Part shown: positions 17,821-26,858 of the stretch, piece by piece
How positions within the stretch are numbered: the first letter of the stretch is position 1
Layout: each line of letters begins with the position of its first letter
Assembly: GCF_002802915.1 (NCBI RefSeq)
Contig: NZ_PEBJ01000001.1
Location: 744,001-808,000 of the forward strand
Direction of reading: 5' to 3'
Source of the DNA: Bifidobacterium felsineum
Lineage (GTDB): Bacteria; Actinomycetota; Actinomycetes; Actinomycetales; Bifidobacteriaceae
DNA length: 64,000 bases
Made by a program: the position numbers and the translations under genes
Notes under the pieces: model-generated
The model's database searches: none
Told to the model about the DNA's origin: nothing
What the model saw: the letters and a program-made list of their open reading frames with translations, nothing else

Positions 17821-17856
17821 TTATGTGGTTCGAGCTTGTCGAGTTATCCACATTCC
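17821..17856. repeat. Shared upstream element, copy 1 (upstream of higBA)
   Basis: TTATGTGGTTCGAGCTTGTC followed by GAGTTATCCACATTCC. The core recurs at 36168-36184 and 53139-53175, each time upstream of a leftward accessory gene. It includes TTATCCACA (17844-17852), a perfect match to the DnaA-box consensus. A partial fifth-like fragment, GTGGTTCGAGCATTATG, lies at 17905-17921. The 307-base gap 17716-18022 holds only this element and the IS-end-like repeat. Confidence 0.7.
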
Positions 17857-17948
17857 AGTGTTATTCGGCTAGTTGATGGATTAATTGTGCATGTCCGTGT
17901 GTGCGTGGTTCGAGCATTATGGGTTCTTAGAACAGCCCTAAGGTTCAG

Positions 17949-17997
17949 GCGGTGTAAAATGTACAGCCAGAGCGGCGTGAAATGTGCAACCGCTCTG
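17949..17997. repeat. IS-end-like tandem motif with hairpin
   Basis: Two related 16-mers, GCGGTGTAAAATGTAC (17949-17964) and GCGGCGTGAAATGTGC (17972-17987), are spaced 23 bases apart. CAGAGCGG (17968-17975) also pairs with CCGCTCTG (17990-17997). Repeated transposase-binding-like motifs of this kind are seen near ends of some insertion sequences. No transposase gene is present, so this may be a scar at the island edge. Confidence 0.35.
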
Positions 17998-18022
17998 ACT
18001 GCACAGCGATATGGTGAAGCTG

Positions 18023-19021
18023 CTACTTCACACAGGCGGAATTGCTGAGGCGGGCACCGCGGGCCCAGTCGGCGGCACGCATGGCTTTCTTGCCTTGCGC
18101 TTTGACTTGGGTGAGTTCCAGCGCAGTGGTGCCGGTGCCGACCCAGACGTTCTTCTTGCCGGTTTTGATTTCGCCGGGCTGCAAGTCGGTGGGAGTATTC
18201 GGATTGGTCGTGCCCGCCGGCTGAGCTGCAAGCACATGTAGCGTGAGTGGCTGGGCGGAAGCTGCAGCGGACTCAGTGTCTGCATCTTCTGGCAGGCCTT
18301 CCGCATATAGCTTGGTCCATGCGCCGGGGTGCGGGGTACAGGCACGGATCTGACGGTCAATGGCCTCAGCCGAATCAGCCCAGTTGATACGCGCATCCTC
18401 AACGGTGATCTTGTGCGCGTATTCCAGGCCTTCAGCCGGCTGCGGTGTGAACGTGGCCGTGCCATCGCCCACGGCGGCCAGCGCATCCACATACATGGGT
18501 GCGCCTTCCTCCGCCAAACGCTCAAGCAGCTCGCCGGAAGTCTCACGGCCGGTAAGCTGCATGGTCATTGAAGCCACGATAGGACCGTCATCCAGGCCTT
18601 CGCCCACTTTGAACACATCGGCACCGGTGGCGGCGTCTCCTGCCCAGATGGCACGTTGTGCCGGGGCAGCGCCGCGCCACTTCGGCAGATTGGAGAAGTG
18701 CAGGTTGTACCAGCCCATCGGCACCGCATCAAGCACATTTTTCGGCAGAATATTGCCATAGGCAATCACGGCGGCGATATCCGCGCCGAGTGCGTTGAGC
18801 GCATCCAGAAACTCGGGGGAGCGTGGCTTGGTGTCGATGATTGGTAGCCCCAGCTCCAATGCCGCCGCCTTCACCGGGCTGGGCATCAGTTTGCGGCCGC
18901 GGCCGGTAGGCGCATCCGGTCGGGTGATGACACCCACCACGTCAAAACGCGGGTCGGCGGCGAACGCCTTCAGGGAAGGCACTGCCACATCAGGGGTACC
19001 TGCGAACACCAGTTTCAGCAT
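18023..19021 (-). CDS. fmt: Methionyl-tRNA formyltransferase
   Basis: Formylates initiator Met-tRNA (EC 2.1.2.9). The 332-residue protein starts [17 protein letters not shown] and carries the active-site segment [18 protein letters not shown] (about residues 106-123; catalytic Asn and His) and GLDDGPIV with its Asp. HPGAWTKLY in the C-terminal domain is typical. The start at 19021 is preceded by AAGGAG. It ends a leftward series with a HAD hydrolase, priA and serB; fmt next to priA is a common bacterial arrangement. Confidence 0.97.
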   Translation of the reverse strand: MLKLVFAGTPDVAVPSLKAFAADPRFDVVGVITRPDAPTGRGRKLMPSPVKAAALELGLPIIDTKPRSPEFLDALNALGADIAAVIAYGNILPKNVLDAVPMGWYNLHFSNLPKWRGAAPAQRAIWAGDAATGADVFKVGEGLDDGPIVASMTMQLTGRETSGELLERLAEEGAPMYVDALAAVGDGTATFTPQPAEGLEYAHKITVEDARINWADSAEAIDRQIRACTPHPGAWTKLYAEGLPEDADTESAAASAQPLTLHVLAAQPAGTTNPNTPTDLQPGEIKTGKKNVWVGTGTTALELTQVKAQGKKAMRAADWARGARLSNSACVK

Positions 19022-19036
19022 AAATCTCCTTATGGT

Positions 19037-19813
19037 TTATTGAACGTTGGGGATGTTGACACCGTTGGCGATAAGCAGTTGACGAAGCTTCACTGGATCC
19101 TGGAAGCGCATGCCACGAATGCCCACGGCATTGGAGCCTACGATATTCATGGCCTTGTCGTCGATGAACACCGCGCCTTCGGCCTTGATGCCGAATTCCT
19201 TCAGTGCGGCCTCATAGATCTCCTTGTGCGGCTTGCGTAGCTTCACAAAGCCGGAAACCAGCTTGCCGTCGAGCTGCTGCAGGATATCGCACTGCTCCTC
19301 GGCCACATGGAACAGGCTGGCCTCCCAGTTGCTCAGGCCCCATACGCCAATGCCGGCGGCCTTTAAGTCATTGACCAGCACGCGTGCGCCCGGCACAATA
19401 CCGGTCAGGGAATCGCGGAAGTTGTCGATATAGTACTGGAGTATATCCGCCCACTTATCGCCTTTATCCTTGCGCATGATGGCGATGGCTTCATCGGTGT
19501 CCATGCCACCATCCATCAGATCATTGACGTCGTAGAAGCCGGAAATGTCATTATCCAGGAATTCGTCGATGGTCTTCTGGCTGTAACGGGGAATGAGCAC
19601 AGCAGCAGGATCCCAGTAAATCAGCACATTGCCGAAATCGAAGATTACGTCAGTGATTGGTTTGCCGGCGTTGGCGGCGGCTTCGCCGTCTGCCACCAGC
19701 ACGTCGTATTCCATATCCGGTTCTCCTGGCCAACCCTTCATTGCAGCCTCTTTCTGTAGTAGTGGATATGTATCAGGTTCTATGGTTCCATGTGTAGGCG
19801 ACTGTTGCGCCAC
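19037..19813 (-). CDS. HAD-superfamily hydrolase (HAD-IA, YihX-like)
   Basis: A 258-residue protein with HAD motif I VIFDFGNVLIYWD (about residues 56-68; nucleophile Asp), motif II GVWGLSNWEA, a conserved Lys in LRKPHKEIYEAAL and motif IV GAVFIDDKAMN. YihX-type members dephosphorylate sugar phosphates, but substrate is not predictable. The GTG start at 19813 lies right after the priA stop and is weakly supported. An internal ATG at 19741 preceded by AAAGAGG would give a shorter protein that keeps all motifs. Confidence 0.85.
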   Translation of the reverse strand: MAQQSPTHGTIEPDTYPLLQKEAAMKGWPGEPDMEYDVLVADGEAAANAGKPITDVIFDFGNVLIYWDPAAVLIPRYSQKTIDEFLDNDISGFYDVNDLMDGGMDTDEAIAIMRKDKGDKWADILQYYIDNFRDSLTGIVPGARVLVNDLKAAGIGVWGLSNWEASLFHVAEEQCDILQQLDGKLVSGFVKLRKPHKEIYEAALKEFGIKAEGAVFIDDKAMNIVGSNAVGIRGMRFQDPVKLRQLLIANGVNIPNVQ

Positions 19814-19816
19814 CGT

Positions 19817-22036
19817 TTAAATCAAATCCTTTGGATCGACCCGGAATCGCAATTCGCCCGGTTCGCGGGCCGCCACATGGCGGGCTGTTTCCCGCTGCAG
19901 CCGTTCAGCGAGTTCAGCGCGTTCGGTTTGTGGTACACGCACTACCGCTTTCACACGATCGGCTGTGGCTTCCAGTTCGCGGGCGTCCACGGTTTCCGGT
20001 TGAGGTATTGGAACCGGCCCCAACATGCCGGGCAGTTCGCCGCATACAGCCCAGTCGCCGCCGAGCGCGCCGATGCGTTGCATCAGTGTCATCACAGCAT
20101 CTCGGCGGCCCCATACGCAAGCCGCTGCCACAGCAGGAGGCATGCCGGTTTCCACGCGTTCCTCCATGTCTTTGGCGGCGAGAATGCGTGAATCCCATAC
20201 CATCAGAGATTGCGCTATCGCAGGATCCGTTTCTCCCAGAATCAATGCCTGGCCCTTGCGCGACCTTGGTGCGCATAGCGAGATCGCGCGCATCCATGCG
20301 GTCAGCGTATCCAAACGGGCATCCACACCCAACGCATACAGGCTTGTCCACGCGTCAAGAATCGCCACGGCACGGTATTCACGGCCTGCCGCCCCTTGAG
20401 AAGCTTCCACCGGATGCACGCGCGGCTCGAATCCTGGTGTGGCGATAACAATCATCGGCTTGGCCGGCACATCCGCCACCAAGCCTCGCGCCTTGCTGGA
20501 CACCACCACCGGCACACCGCGGAACAGGCCGGCGAGTTCCTGGGCGGTTCCAGCCGCACCCACACGCACCACACGCATCCGTTCATGCTTGCAGGCAGGA
20601 CATGCCCAATGCAAAGCTGGAGCCCCGCACCATCGGCAGCGCGGCGTATTATCCGCACAGTCGGACGGCACTTGCAATGGTCCGGCACATTTCGGGCAAC
20701 GGGCCTGCCGATGGCAATGTGCACAGCTCAAAGTCTCACTCATACTGTCTTGCGGAATGGAGAGCAGCACAGGGCCGTTTTCCAACGCTTTACTCAGCAC
20801 GCGCACAGCGGTATGTGGCACACGTGCCCCGATAGTGGGGTCAGCAAGTCGAGACAATTCCTCACGATTCAGCCAGCGCACCCACGGTGTTGCATCCTTC
20901 AACGGGGAAGACAACGGATGAATCGCCGTCGAGAAACCACTCACCGGTGTCTCCACCGTGTCCGGCCCGGCATTTTCCCAATGGCTTTGCGGGGTGCGCG
21001 CATTGGCCATGGCCACGAATACACCACCATGAGCTTTGGCGCGAAGTCGCATCACACCACGAGCCTGCGGGTAGGGCATCATGCCATCCATATTCTGGTA
21101 GGCGGCATCCTCAAGAATCGCAAACAACGCAGGTCCCTCAACTGGCGCATACGCGACGGCGCGCGTGCCGATCACCACTTTCACCTGCCCCAGCGCCACC
21201 GCCAGATAAGTACGGTACCGGTCAGCGGCGGGCATCGCTTCGGCATTGAGTACAGCCACATCACCTACCCAACCGCCGTTTGCGGCCGGAGCAAAAGGCG
21301 TCAGCCCGTAGTTGCGTAATACTGGTAGCAAATCGTTGACCTCGCGCATGGTCGGCAACTCCACCACAGCGCATTTACCTGCCGTCAGCGCCGTGGCCAC
21401 CATCCAGGCCATATCCTTCTGCCACTCCTGCGCGCCGGGCATCAGGTCAAACACGAACGCCTGGAAACGATTGCCGGTAAGCGATTCCTGCAGCACATGG
21501 GCGTCACCGTAATTGGCGCTTATGCGTTGGTATCCTTGTTCAGCGCCTTTGAGAGCCTGAGGGGCGAGCCGACGTGTTAACGATGCCGCCAATCGTTGTT
21601 CGGCCTCGACTTTGGCCACGCGCGGGGGAACCGCAAAACGAAGGATATTCGCGCGCGTGCCACCGTATGCTTCAGCAATCAACGAAATATCCTCGCGCAT
21701 GGATTCCGGCACCAAGATGTCAGAACTCACCACACGCTCCAGATACCGCAGCGAAGAGCGCGGCGTGGCACTGGTGGCAGCACGATTCCAAATCACGCCA
21801 TTGACCCGCTGCCCGCCGAACCGAACACGGACCAGTACGCCGGGCTGCGCCGCATCGCTGTCTTTCTCATCAACGAGATAGTCGAACGTCTGCCCCAAAT
21901 GCAGGGCCTGTACCTCCAACACCACTTGGGCTATGGGATTATGCTCGGCTGGCGTATGCTCCGCGGGCGCGCGTTTACGCCGTTTGCGTGGAGCAAGCCC
22001 CGCAAACGCCAACTGTTCCGCACCCTCAAAAGTCAT
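19817..22036 (-). CDS. priA: Primosomal protein PriA, actinobacterial type lacking canonical helicase motifs
   Basis: A replication-restart factor. The 739-residue protein has the N-terminal 3'-DNA-binding-like region (LGQTFDYLV and VRVRFGGQRVNGVIW). It also has a cysteine-rich zinc region in the second half with CAHCHRQARC, CPKC-type, CRWCGAPALHWAC and CPACKHERM segments. I could not find a normal Walker A (GxxGxGKT) or DEAH box. Actinobacterial PriA proteins are known to be annotated as 'probable' because of this. It is 3 bases upstream of the HAD gene, so the two are probably cotranscribed. Confidence 0.85.
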   Translation of the reverse strand: MTFEGAEQLAFAGLAPRKRRKRAPAEHTPAEHNPIAQVVLEVQALHLGQTFDYLVDEKDSDAAQPGVLVRVRFGGQRVNGVIWNRAATSATPRSSLRYLERVVSSDILVPESMREDISLIAEAYGGTRANILRFAVPPRVAKVEAEQRLAASLTRRLAPQALKGAEQGYQRISANYGDAHVLQESLTGNRFQAFVFDLMPGAQEWQKDMAWMVATALTAGKCAVVELPTMREVNDLLPVLRNYGLTPFAPAANGGWVGDVAVLNAEAMPAADRYRTYLAVALGQVKVVIGTRAVAYAPVEGPALFAILEDAAYQNMDGMMPYPQARGVMRLRAKAHGGVFVAMANARTPQSHWENAGPDTVETPVSGFSTAIHPLSSPLKDATPWVRWLNREELSRLADPTIGARVPHTAVRVLSKALENGPVLLSIPQDSMSETLSCAHCHRQARCPKCAGPLQVPSDCADNTPRCRWCGAPALHWACPACKHERMRVVRVGAAGTAQELAGLFRGVPVVVSSKARGLVADVPAKPMIVIATPGFEPRVHPVEASQGAAGREYRAVAILDAWTSLYALGVDARLDTLTAWMRAISLCAPRSRKGQALILGETDPAIAQSLMVWDSRILAAKDMEERVETGMPPAVAAACVWGRRDAVMTLMQRIGALGGDWAVCGELPGMLGPVPIPQPETVDARELEATADRVKAVVRVPQTERAELAERLQRETARHVAAREPGELRFRVDPKDLI

Positions 22037-22075
22037 GGCACCACTATAAGCGTGGATTTTGAGGAGGGAAAATTT

Positions 22076-22792
22076 TTACCTCAGGTAATCCAGCACCAAA
22101 CGCAAGTCGCGAGTATTAATGGCCTCATCGGCGGCAAGCTGCGTCTTCGGTTTTGCGCAGAACGCAAGACCAAGGCCTGCGGCCTGAATCATAGGAATAT
22201 CATTCGCGCCGTCGCCCACGGCCACCGTCTGGCTCATCGGTACGCCAAGACGCTCCGCCCAAGCGCGCAACGCATGCAATTTCACCGTCTTGCAGACGAT
22301 CTCACCGAGCACCTGACCGGTCAGCTTGCTGTCCTCGACCTCAAGACGATTCGCGATCCAGAAGTCGATGTTGCCTTCCGCGGCAAGACGGTCCACCACC
22401 TCATGGAATCCGCCCGACACCACGCCGACCTTCCATCCATGCGCATGCAGGGTGTCAATCAGCTCCAAAGCGCCATTGGTGAAATGCAGCTTGTCGTGCA
22501 CGGTATCGAATACCGAGACAGGCAGACCTTTCAGCAATGCAACACGGGCACGCAGCGCATCGCAGAATTCCAACTCGCCGCGCATGGCCCGCTCAGTCAC
22601 TTCGGAGATTTCCTCGCCCTTGCCGGCTGCCTCACCCAACTCATCGATGACCTCTTCATCGATCAGCGTGGAATCCACATCCATCACCAGCAGCCCCGGC
22701 TTGCTCAATGTCGGGGCTGCGAAATCCACAGAGACTTCCCCAACCTCGGTCTCATCGGACTTGTCAACAAAGTGCACATCTTCTTGCGTCAT
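22076..22792 (-). CDS. serB: Phosphoserine phosphatase
   Basis: Last step of serine synthesis, phosphoserine to serine (EC 3.1.3.3). The 238-residue HAD enzyme has motif I LLVMDVDSTLIDEE (residues 34-47; D38 and D40), VVSGGF for motif II, a Lys in VCKTVKLHAL and GDGANDIPMIQAAGLGLAF for motif IV. It lies 39 bases before priA in the same direction and is divergent from the DedA gene. Confidence 0.93.
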   Translation of the reverse strand: MTQEDVHFVDKSDETEVGEVSVDFAAPTLSKPGLLVMDVDSTLIDEEVIDELGEAAGKGEEISEVTERAMRGELEFCDALRARVALLKGLPVSVFDTVHDKLHFTNGALELIDTLHAHGWKVGVVSGGFHEVVDRLAAEGNIDFWIANRLEVEDSKLTGQVLGEIVCKTVKLHALRAWAERLGVPMSQTVAVGDGANDIPMIQAAGLGLAFCAKPKTQLAADEAINTRDLRLVLDYLR

Positions 22793-22830
22793 GCCTTAGA
22801 TTGTCGAAAAACCTTGGGACAATACCCGCT

Positions 22831-23529
22831 ATGAGTTTTTCCCCCGAGCTTGTCGTCGCTCTCGCGGCAGAGCCTACCCCTATCTGTACTGCATCCGATG
22901 GCGGGTTGATTGGTGCCATCACCGAATGGCTCATCACCGTAATGGAAACCATCGGCGGTGTTGGCGTGGCGCTTGCCATAGCCCTCGAATCTGTATTCCC
23001 TCCTATTCCTTCCGAAGTGATTCTGCCACTCGCCGGCTTCACGGCTGCGCGCGGAACTCTGAGCTTGCCCGGCGCTATCATCTGGGCGACCATCGGATCC
23101 GTGCTCGGCGCATGGGCCTTGTACGGCATTTCCCGCTGGGTTGGCCTGCATCGCATCAACCGCGCCGCGGACATGATTCCGGGAGTGAGCCGCAAGGATG
23201 TGGGTAAAGCGAACGACTGGTTCACCAAATACGGCACTTGGTCGGTGCTGATCGGCCGTGTGATTCCCGTGGTGCGCTCGCTGATTTCGATTCCAGCCGG
23301 CTTCAATCGTATGAATTTCCTGCAATTCACCGGATGGACGTTGCTCGGTTCCGTCATCTGGAACACGGTTCTCGTCTCCGCCGGCTACCTGCTTGGCGAC
23401 CAGTGGTGCTCCATCCAAGGCGCACTTGGCGTGTTTGAAGATGTGGTTATCGCAGCGGTGATTGTGGTCATCGTTTGGTTCGTTGCGCGCAAAGTGCGTA
23501 CTGTGGTACGTAGTCGAAAACAGCAATAA
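22831..23529 (+). CDS. DedA-family membrane protein
   Basis: A 232-residue membrane protein of the DedA/SNARE-associated family. ALESVFPPIPSEVILPLAGF (about residues 51-70) is the family re-entrant motif. GRVIPVVRSLISIPAGFNRM (about 145-164) is the second, with the conserved Arg residues. These proteins are linked to lipid carrier (undecaprenyl phosphate) recycling and membrane homeostasis. ATG 22831 is chosen because it starts MSFSPELVV; there is no strong ribosome site. It is 44 bases upstream of the pupylation genes but unrelated in function as far as known. Confidence 0.9.
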   Translation: MSFSPELVVALAAEPTPICTASDGGLIGAITEWLITVMETIGGVGVALAIALESVFPPIPSEVILPLAGFTAARGTLSLPGAIIWATIGSVLGAWALYGISRWVGLHRINRAADMIPGVSRKDVGKANDWFTKYGTWSVLIGRVIPVVRSLISIPAGFNRMNFLQFTGWTLLGSVIWNTVLVSAGYLLGDQWCSIQGALGVFEDVVIAAVIVVIVWFVARKVRTVVRSRKQQ

Positions 23530-23573
23530 GCCAAGCCGTACGAAGCATTTGCTCGTGCAGTCAAGGAAGTCGA

Positions 23574-25160
23574 ATGAGCGAAGCAGAAGATCTTGCCGCA
23601 TTGAATGATCGGTTGATGGCGCGTAATCATGCGCTCGCCGAGGCATTGTCTCGCGCAGGCAAGGAACTGACTAAAGCCAAATCGCAGTTGGCTCAGTTGG
23701 CGCAGCCTCCGCTGACCTTCGCCACGATGGTCAAGGTGGATTCCTCGCACATCGACGCGGACGGTGTCCAGCATGCCTCGGCGGAAGTGATTTCCGGTAC
23801 TCGTCGCATGGTGGTGCCGGTGGCGGCGAACGTCAATGCTGCCCGCCTGACCGCTGGAGCCACGGTGATGCTCAATGAGAAGCTCGTATTGGTGGAACAG
23901 CGGGATAGTGACACTGTCGGCCAGGTTCGTGCGGTGAAAGAAACGTTGGATGACGGTCGTCTGATCGTCGCCGATGCATCCGGCAACCCTACGTTGATTC
24001 GCCGAGCAGGTGCTTTGGCGCATATCACGATTAGCCAAGGCGACCGTGTGATCGTTGACCCGTCCGTGCGCTTGGCCTTGGAAGTGTTGCCGGTTGAGGA
24101 GGACAAGGATCTCGTGCTCGAAGAGACCCCGGATGTCAGTTTCGCGGATATCGGTGGCCTTGACGCTGAAATCAGCCGCATTCGCGACGCTGTGCAGCTG
24201 CCGTTCCAACATCGCGCATTGTTCCAACGCTACGACCTGAAGCCGCCAAAGGGCGTGCTGCTCTATGGTCCGCCTGGCAACGGTAAAACGATGATCGCCA
24301 AAGCCGTGGCCAATGCGTTGTGCGAAGGCGGCTATGATGCCGATGGCGACGGTACGGTGGATGATTCCGAACGCATGGTCAAAGGCGTATTTCTGTCCGT
24401 CAAGGGTCCGGAACTGCTCAACAAGTACGTGGGCGAATCCGAGCGGTTGATTCGGCTGATTTTCCAGCGCGCCCGCGAACGTGCCGCCGAAGGCCGGCCA
24501 GTGGTGGTGTTCATCGATGAGATGGACTCACTGCTGCGTACCCGCGGTTCCGGCGTTTCCTCGGATGTGGAGACCACCATTGTGCCGCAGTTCCTTTCCG
24601 AGCTCGACGGTGTGGAATCGCTGGATAATGTGATGGTGATTGGTGCATCCAACCGTGTGGACATGATTGATCCGGCGGTGCTGCGTCCGGGGCGTCTTGA
24701 TGTGAAAATTCGCATCGGCAGGCCTCGCAGGGACCAGGCCATGGCTATCGTCAGCCATTACTTGACCGACGACCTGCCGTTGGAATCCGGTGTGGATGCT
24801 CATGCGCTTTCCGCAGTGCTGGTGCGAGACATCTACGAAACCTCTGAGCGTCGTCATATTTGCGATGTGCAAGGTGAATCCGGCCAGTGGTCCGCGTTGT
24901 TCCTGGCCGATGTGGTCTCCGGCGCAATGCTGAAGAACATTGTGGACCGAGCTAAAACGCGTGCCGTCAAACAATCGATTGAATCCGGGGAGGACGTGGC
25001 GTTGACCATACCGTTGCTGGCCGCGGCCGTGGAAGACGAATTCCAGGAGACCCGGGACTCTATGGCGGATGTGGATCCCGAGCAATGGTCCCGCATCAAC
25101 GGCATGGATCCCGTGCGACGCATTCGCCCGATTATGCAGTCCGACTACAGTCAGAGGTGA
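23574..25160 (+). CDS. arc: Proteasome-associated-type AAA ATPase ARC (Mpa homologue)
   Basis: A hexameric AAA+ ring ATPase that unfolds pupylated proteins in actinobacteria. The 528-residue protein has an N-terminal coiled coil (about 1-45) that binds Pup and OB-fold domains (about 50-180). Walker A is GPPGNGKT (residues 232-239), Walker B is VVVFIDEMDSLL near 312-323, and an SRH-type NRVDMIDPAVLRPGR follows. The C-terminus ends SDYSQR, not the penultimate-Tyr (HbYX-like) tail used by Mpa to dock on the 20S proteasome. This agrees with the lack of proteasome genes here. It starts the operon arc-dop-IMPase-pup-pafA. Confidence 0.95.
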   Translation: MSEAEDLAALNDRLMARNHALAEALSRAGKELTKAKSQLAQLAQPPLTFATMVKVDSSHIDADGVQHASAEVISGTRRMVVPVAANVNAARLTAGATVMLNEKLVLVEQRDSDTVGQVRAVKETLDDGRLIVADASGNPTLIRRAGALAHITISQGDRVIVDPSVRLALEVLPVEEDKDLVLEETPDVSFADIGGLDAEISRIRDAVQLPFQHRALFQRYDLKPPKGVLLYGPPGNGKTMIAKAVANALCEGGYDADGDGTVDDSERMVKGVFLSVKGPELLNKYVGESERLIRLIFQRARERAAEGRPVVVFIDEMDSLLRTRGSGVSSDVETTIVPQFLSELDGVESLDNVMVIGASNRVDMIDPAVLRPGRLDVKIRIGRPRRDQAMAIVSHYLTDDLPLESGVDAHALSAVLVRDIYETSERRHICDVQGESGQWSALFLADVVSGAMLKNIVDRAKTRAVKQSIESGEDVALTIPLLAAAVEDEFQETRDSMADVDPEQWSRINGMDPVRRIRPIMQSDYSQR

Positions 25161-25167
25161 CAGAGAC

Positions 25168-26847
25168 ATGACCGTTCAACGAGTGATGGGTACGGAGACT
25201 GAATATGCGGTCTCGCTCAAAGGCTCCGGACATTACAACCCGGTGCAGCTTTCCTTTGATGTGGTCAATGGGGCCGCGGACCAGCACAGCAAGTCGATTC
25301 GCTGGGATTACCGGCAGGAGGATCCAGTCAACGATGCGCGTGGCACTCGACTGGAACGTGCCGCCGCCCGACCGGATATGTTGACGGATTCCCCGCAGCT
25401 CAACATCACCAATGTGATTGTTCCCAACGGTGGACGAGTCTATGTGGATCATGCTCACCCCGAATACTCGGCTCCGGAAACCACAGACCCGTTCGAAGCC
25501 GTACGCTACGACCATGCCGGCGACCTCATCATGCAAGCCGCCACTGAGCGCGCTTCCGAAGCCACCGGGACCCCGATTGCATTGCACCGCAACAATGTGG
25601 ACGGCAAAGGCTCAAGCTGGGGCACGCATGAAAACTATATGATGCTGCGCAGCGTGCCATTCAGCCAGGTAGCTCGGCTTATGACCTTGCACTTCGTTAC
25701 CCGCCAGATTTACGCCGGCTCAGGGCGCGTGGGGATTGGCGAACACAGTGAAACGGCCGGTTTCCAATTGAGCCAGCGCGCCGACTACATTCATTCCAAG
25801 GTTGGCTTGCAGACCACGTTCGAACGCCCCATCATCAACACGCGTGATGAATCCCATTCCACCGATGAATTCCGTCGCCTCCATGTGATCGTAGGTGACG
25901 CCAATCGCATGCAAGTGCCACAGGTCTTGAAACTCGGTACCACCAGCATGCTGTTATGGCTGTTAGAGCATGCCGAGGAAGCGGATTTTGATATCGATGC
26001 ATTCCTCGATGAGCTGGAATTAGCCGACCCGGTGGAAGTCATGCACGCGGTCTCGCATGATTTGACGCTTGCCGCTCCGCTCGAGCTGGAGCACGGTGGG
26101 GAAACCAACGCTTGGTTGATTCAGCTGAAACTGCGTCAGGCTGTTTATCAGGTGGCGGCGCTGGTCGACGGCACGGATACCACGGGCGAGCCAGCTTGGC
26201 CTGATAAGTCCACCACCTCGGTCATGGCGATGTGGGGGCAGGCGCTCGCCGACGTTGCCGCCATCCGTCATGCCGACAATGATGATGCGCGATTGGCGTT
26301 GAGCAATGAAGCCAGCCGTGTGGAATGGCTGTTCAAATGGCAGTTATTGGAGAAAATGCGACGCAAGATTGCTGCTGCATCAGAGGCAGAGGATGCCGCA
26401 AACACATCGTTTGGCTGGAACAGCCCTAAGCTCAAGGTCATTGATCTTGCATGGGCGGCGTTGGACCCAAAAACCAGCGTGTTCGCCAAATTGGAATCTC
26501 GCACTGAGCGTGTGGTGCGTGCGGAGGACGTTGCACAGGCGGCAACGGAGCCTCCTGAACATACCCGCGCATGGTTGAGAGGCAGGTTGGTCAGCAAGTT
26601 CGGCAGTGAAGTCGCCGCGGTCAGCTGGTCTAAACTGACTGCACGCGATTTGCAAACTGTATCAGAGGGTAACTCCGCCGAATTCTACGGTAACGCCAGC
26701 CATGCTGCCGCCTCATCCGCAAACCTGTTTTCCTTGGACACCTCCAATCCATTACGATTCACCAAACAGGATTGCCAAACCAAGCTTGATGCGGCGGAAC
26801 ACGCCATTGATCTGCTGAAGGCTCTGGCCATCACCACGGAAGGTTAG
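25168..26847 (+). CDS. dop: Depupylase/Pup deamidase Dop
   Basis: A carboxylate-amine ligase-fold enzyme that removes Pup from substrates and, where Pup ends in Gln, deamidates it. The 559-residue protein begins MTVQRVMGTETEYAVSLKG with the catalytic E in GTETEYA. HPEYSAPET (about residues 92-100), NNVDGKGSSWGTHENY near 145-160 and NTRDESHSTDEFRRLHVIVGD near 225-245 are shared with PafA. ATG 25168 lies 8 bases after arc. Since Pup here already ends in Glu, deamidation is not needed and depupylation is the likely role. Confidence 0.95.
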   Translation: MTVQRVMGTETEYAVSLKGSGHYNPVQLSFDVVNGAADQHSKSIRWDYRQEDPVNDARGTRLERAAARPDMLTDSPQLNITNVIVPNGGRVYVDHAHPEYSAPETTDPFEAVRYDHAGDLIMQAATERASEATGTPIALHRNNVDGKGSSWGTHENYMMLRSVPFSQVARLMTLHFVTRQIYAGSGRVGIGEHSETAGFQLSQRADYIHSKVGLQTTFERPIINTRDESHSTDEFRRLHVIVGDANRMQVPQVLKLGTTSMLLWLLEHAEEADFDIDAFLDELELADPVEVMHAVSHDLTLAAPLELEHGGETNAWLIQLKLRQAVYQVAALVDGTDTTGEPAWPDKSTTSVMAMWGQALADVAAIRHADNDDARLALSNEASRVEWLFKWQLLEKMRRKIAAASEAEDAANTSFGWNSPKLKVIDLAWAALDPKTSVFAKLESRTERVVRAEDVAQAATEPPEHTRAWLRGRLVSKFGSEVAAVSWSKLTARDLQTVSEGNSAEFYGNASHAAASSANLFSLDTSNPLRFTKQDCQTKLDAAEHAIDLLKALAITTEG

Positions 26848-26858
26848 ACTGGATTGTT

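Noticed and set aside
17821-17845. tRNA gene fragment, because GTGGTTCGAG resembles a T-arm
   Set aside because: No cloverleaf can be formed around any of the copies, and the T-stem partner is missing.
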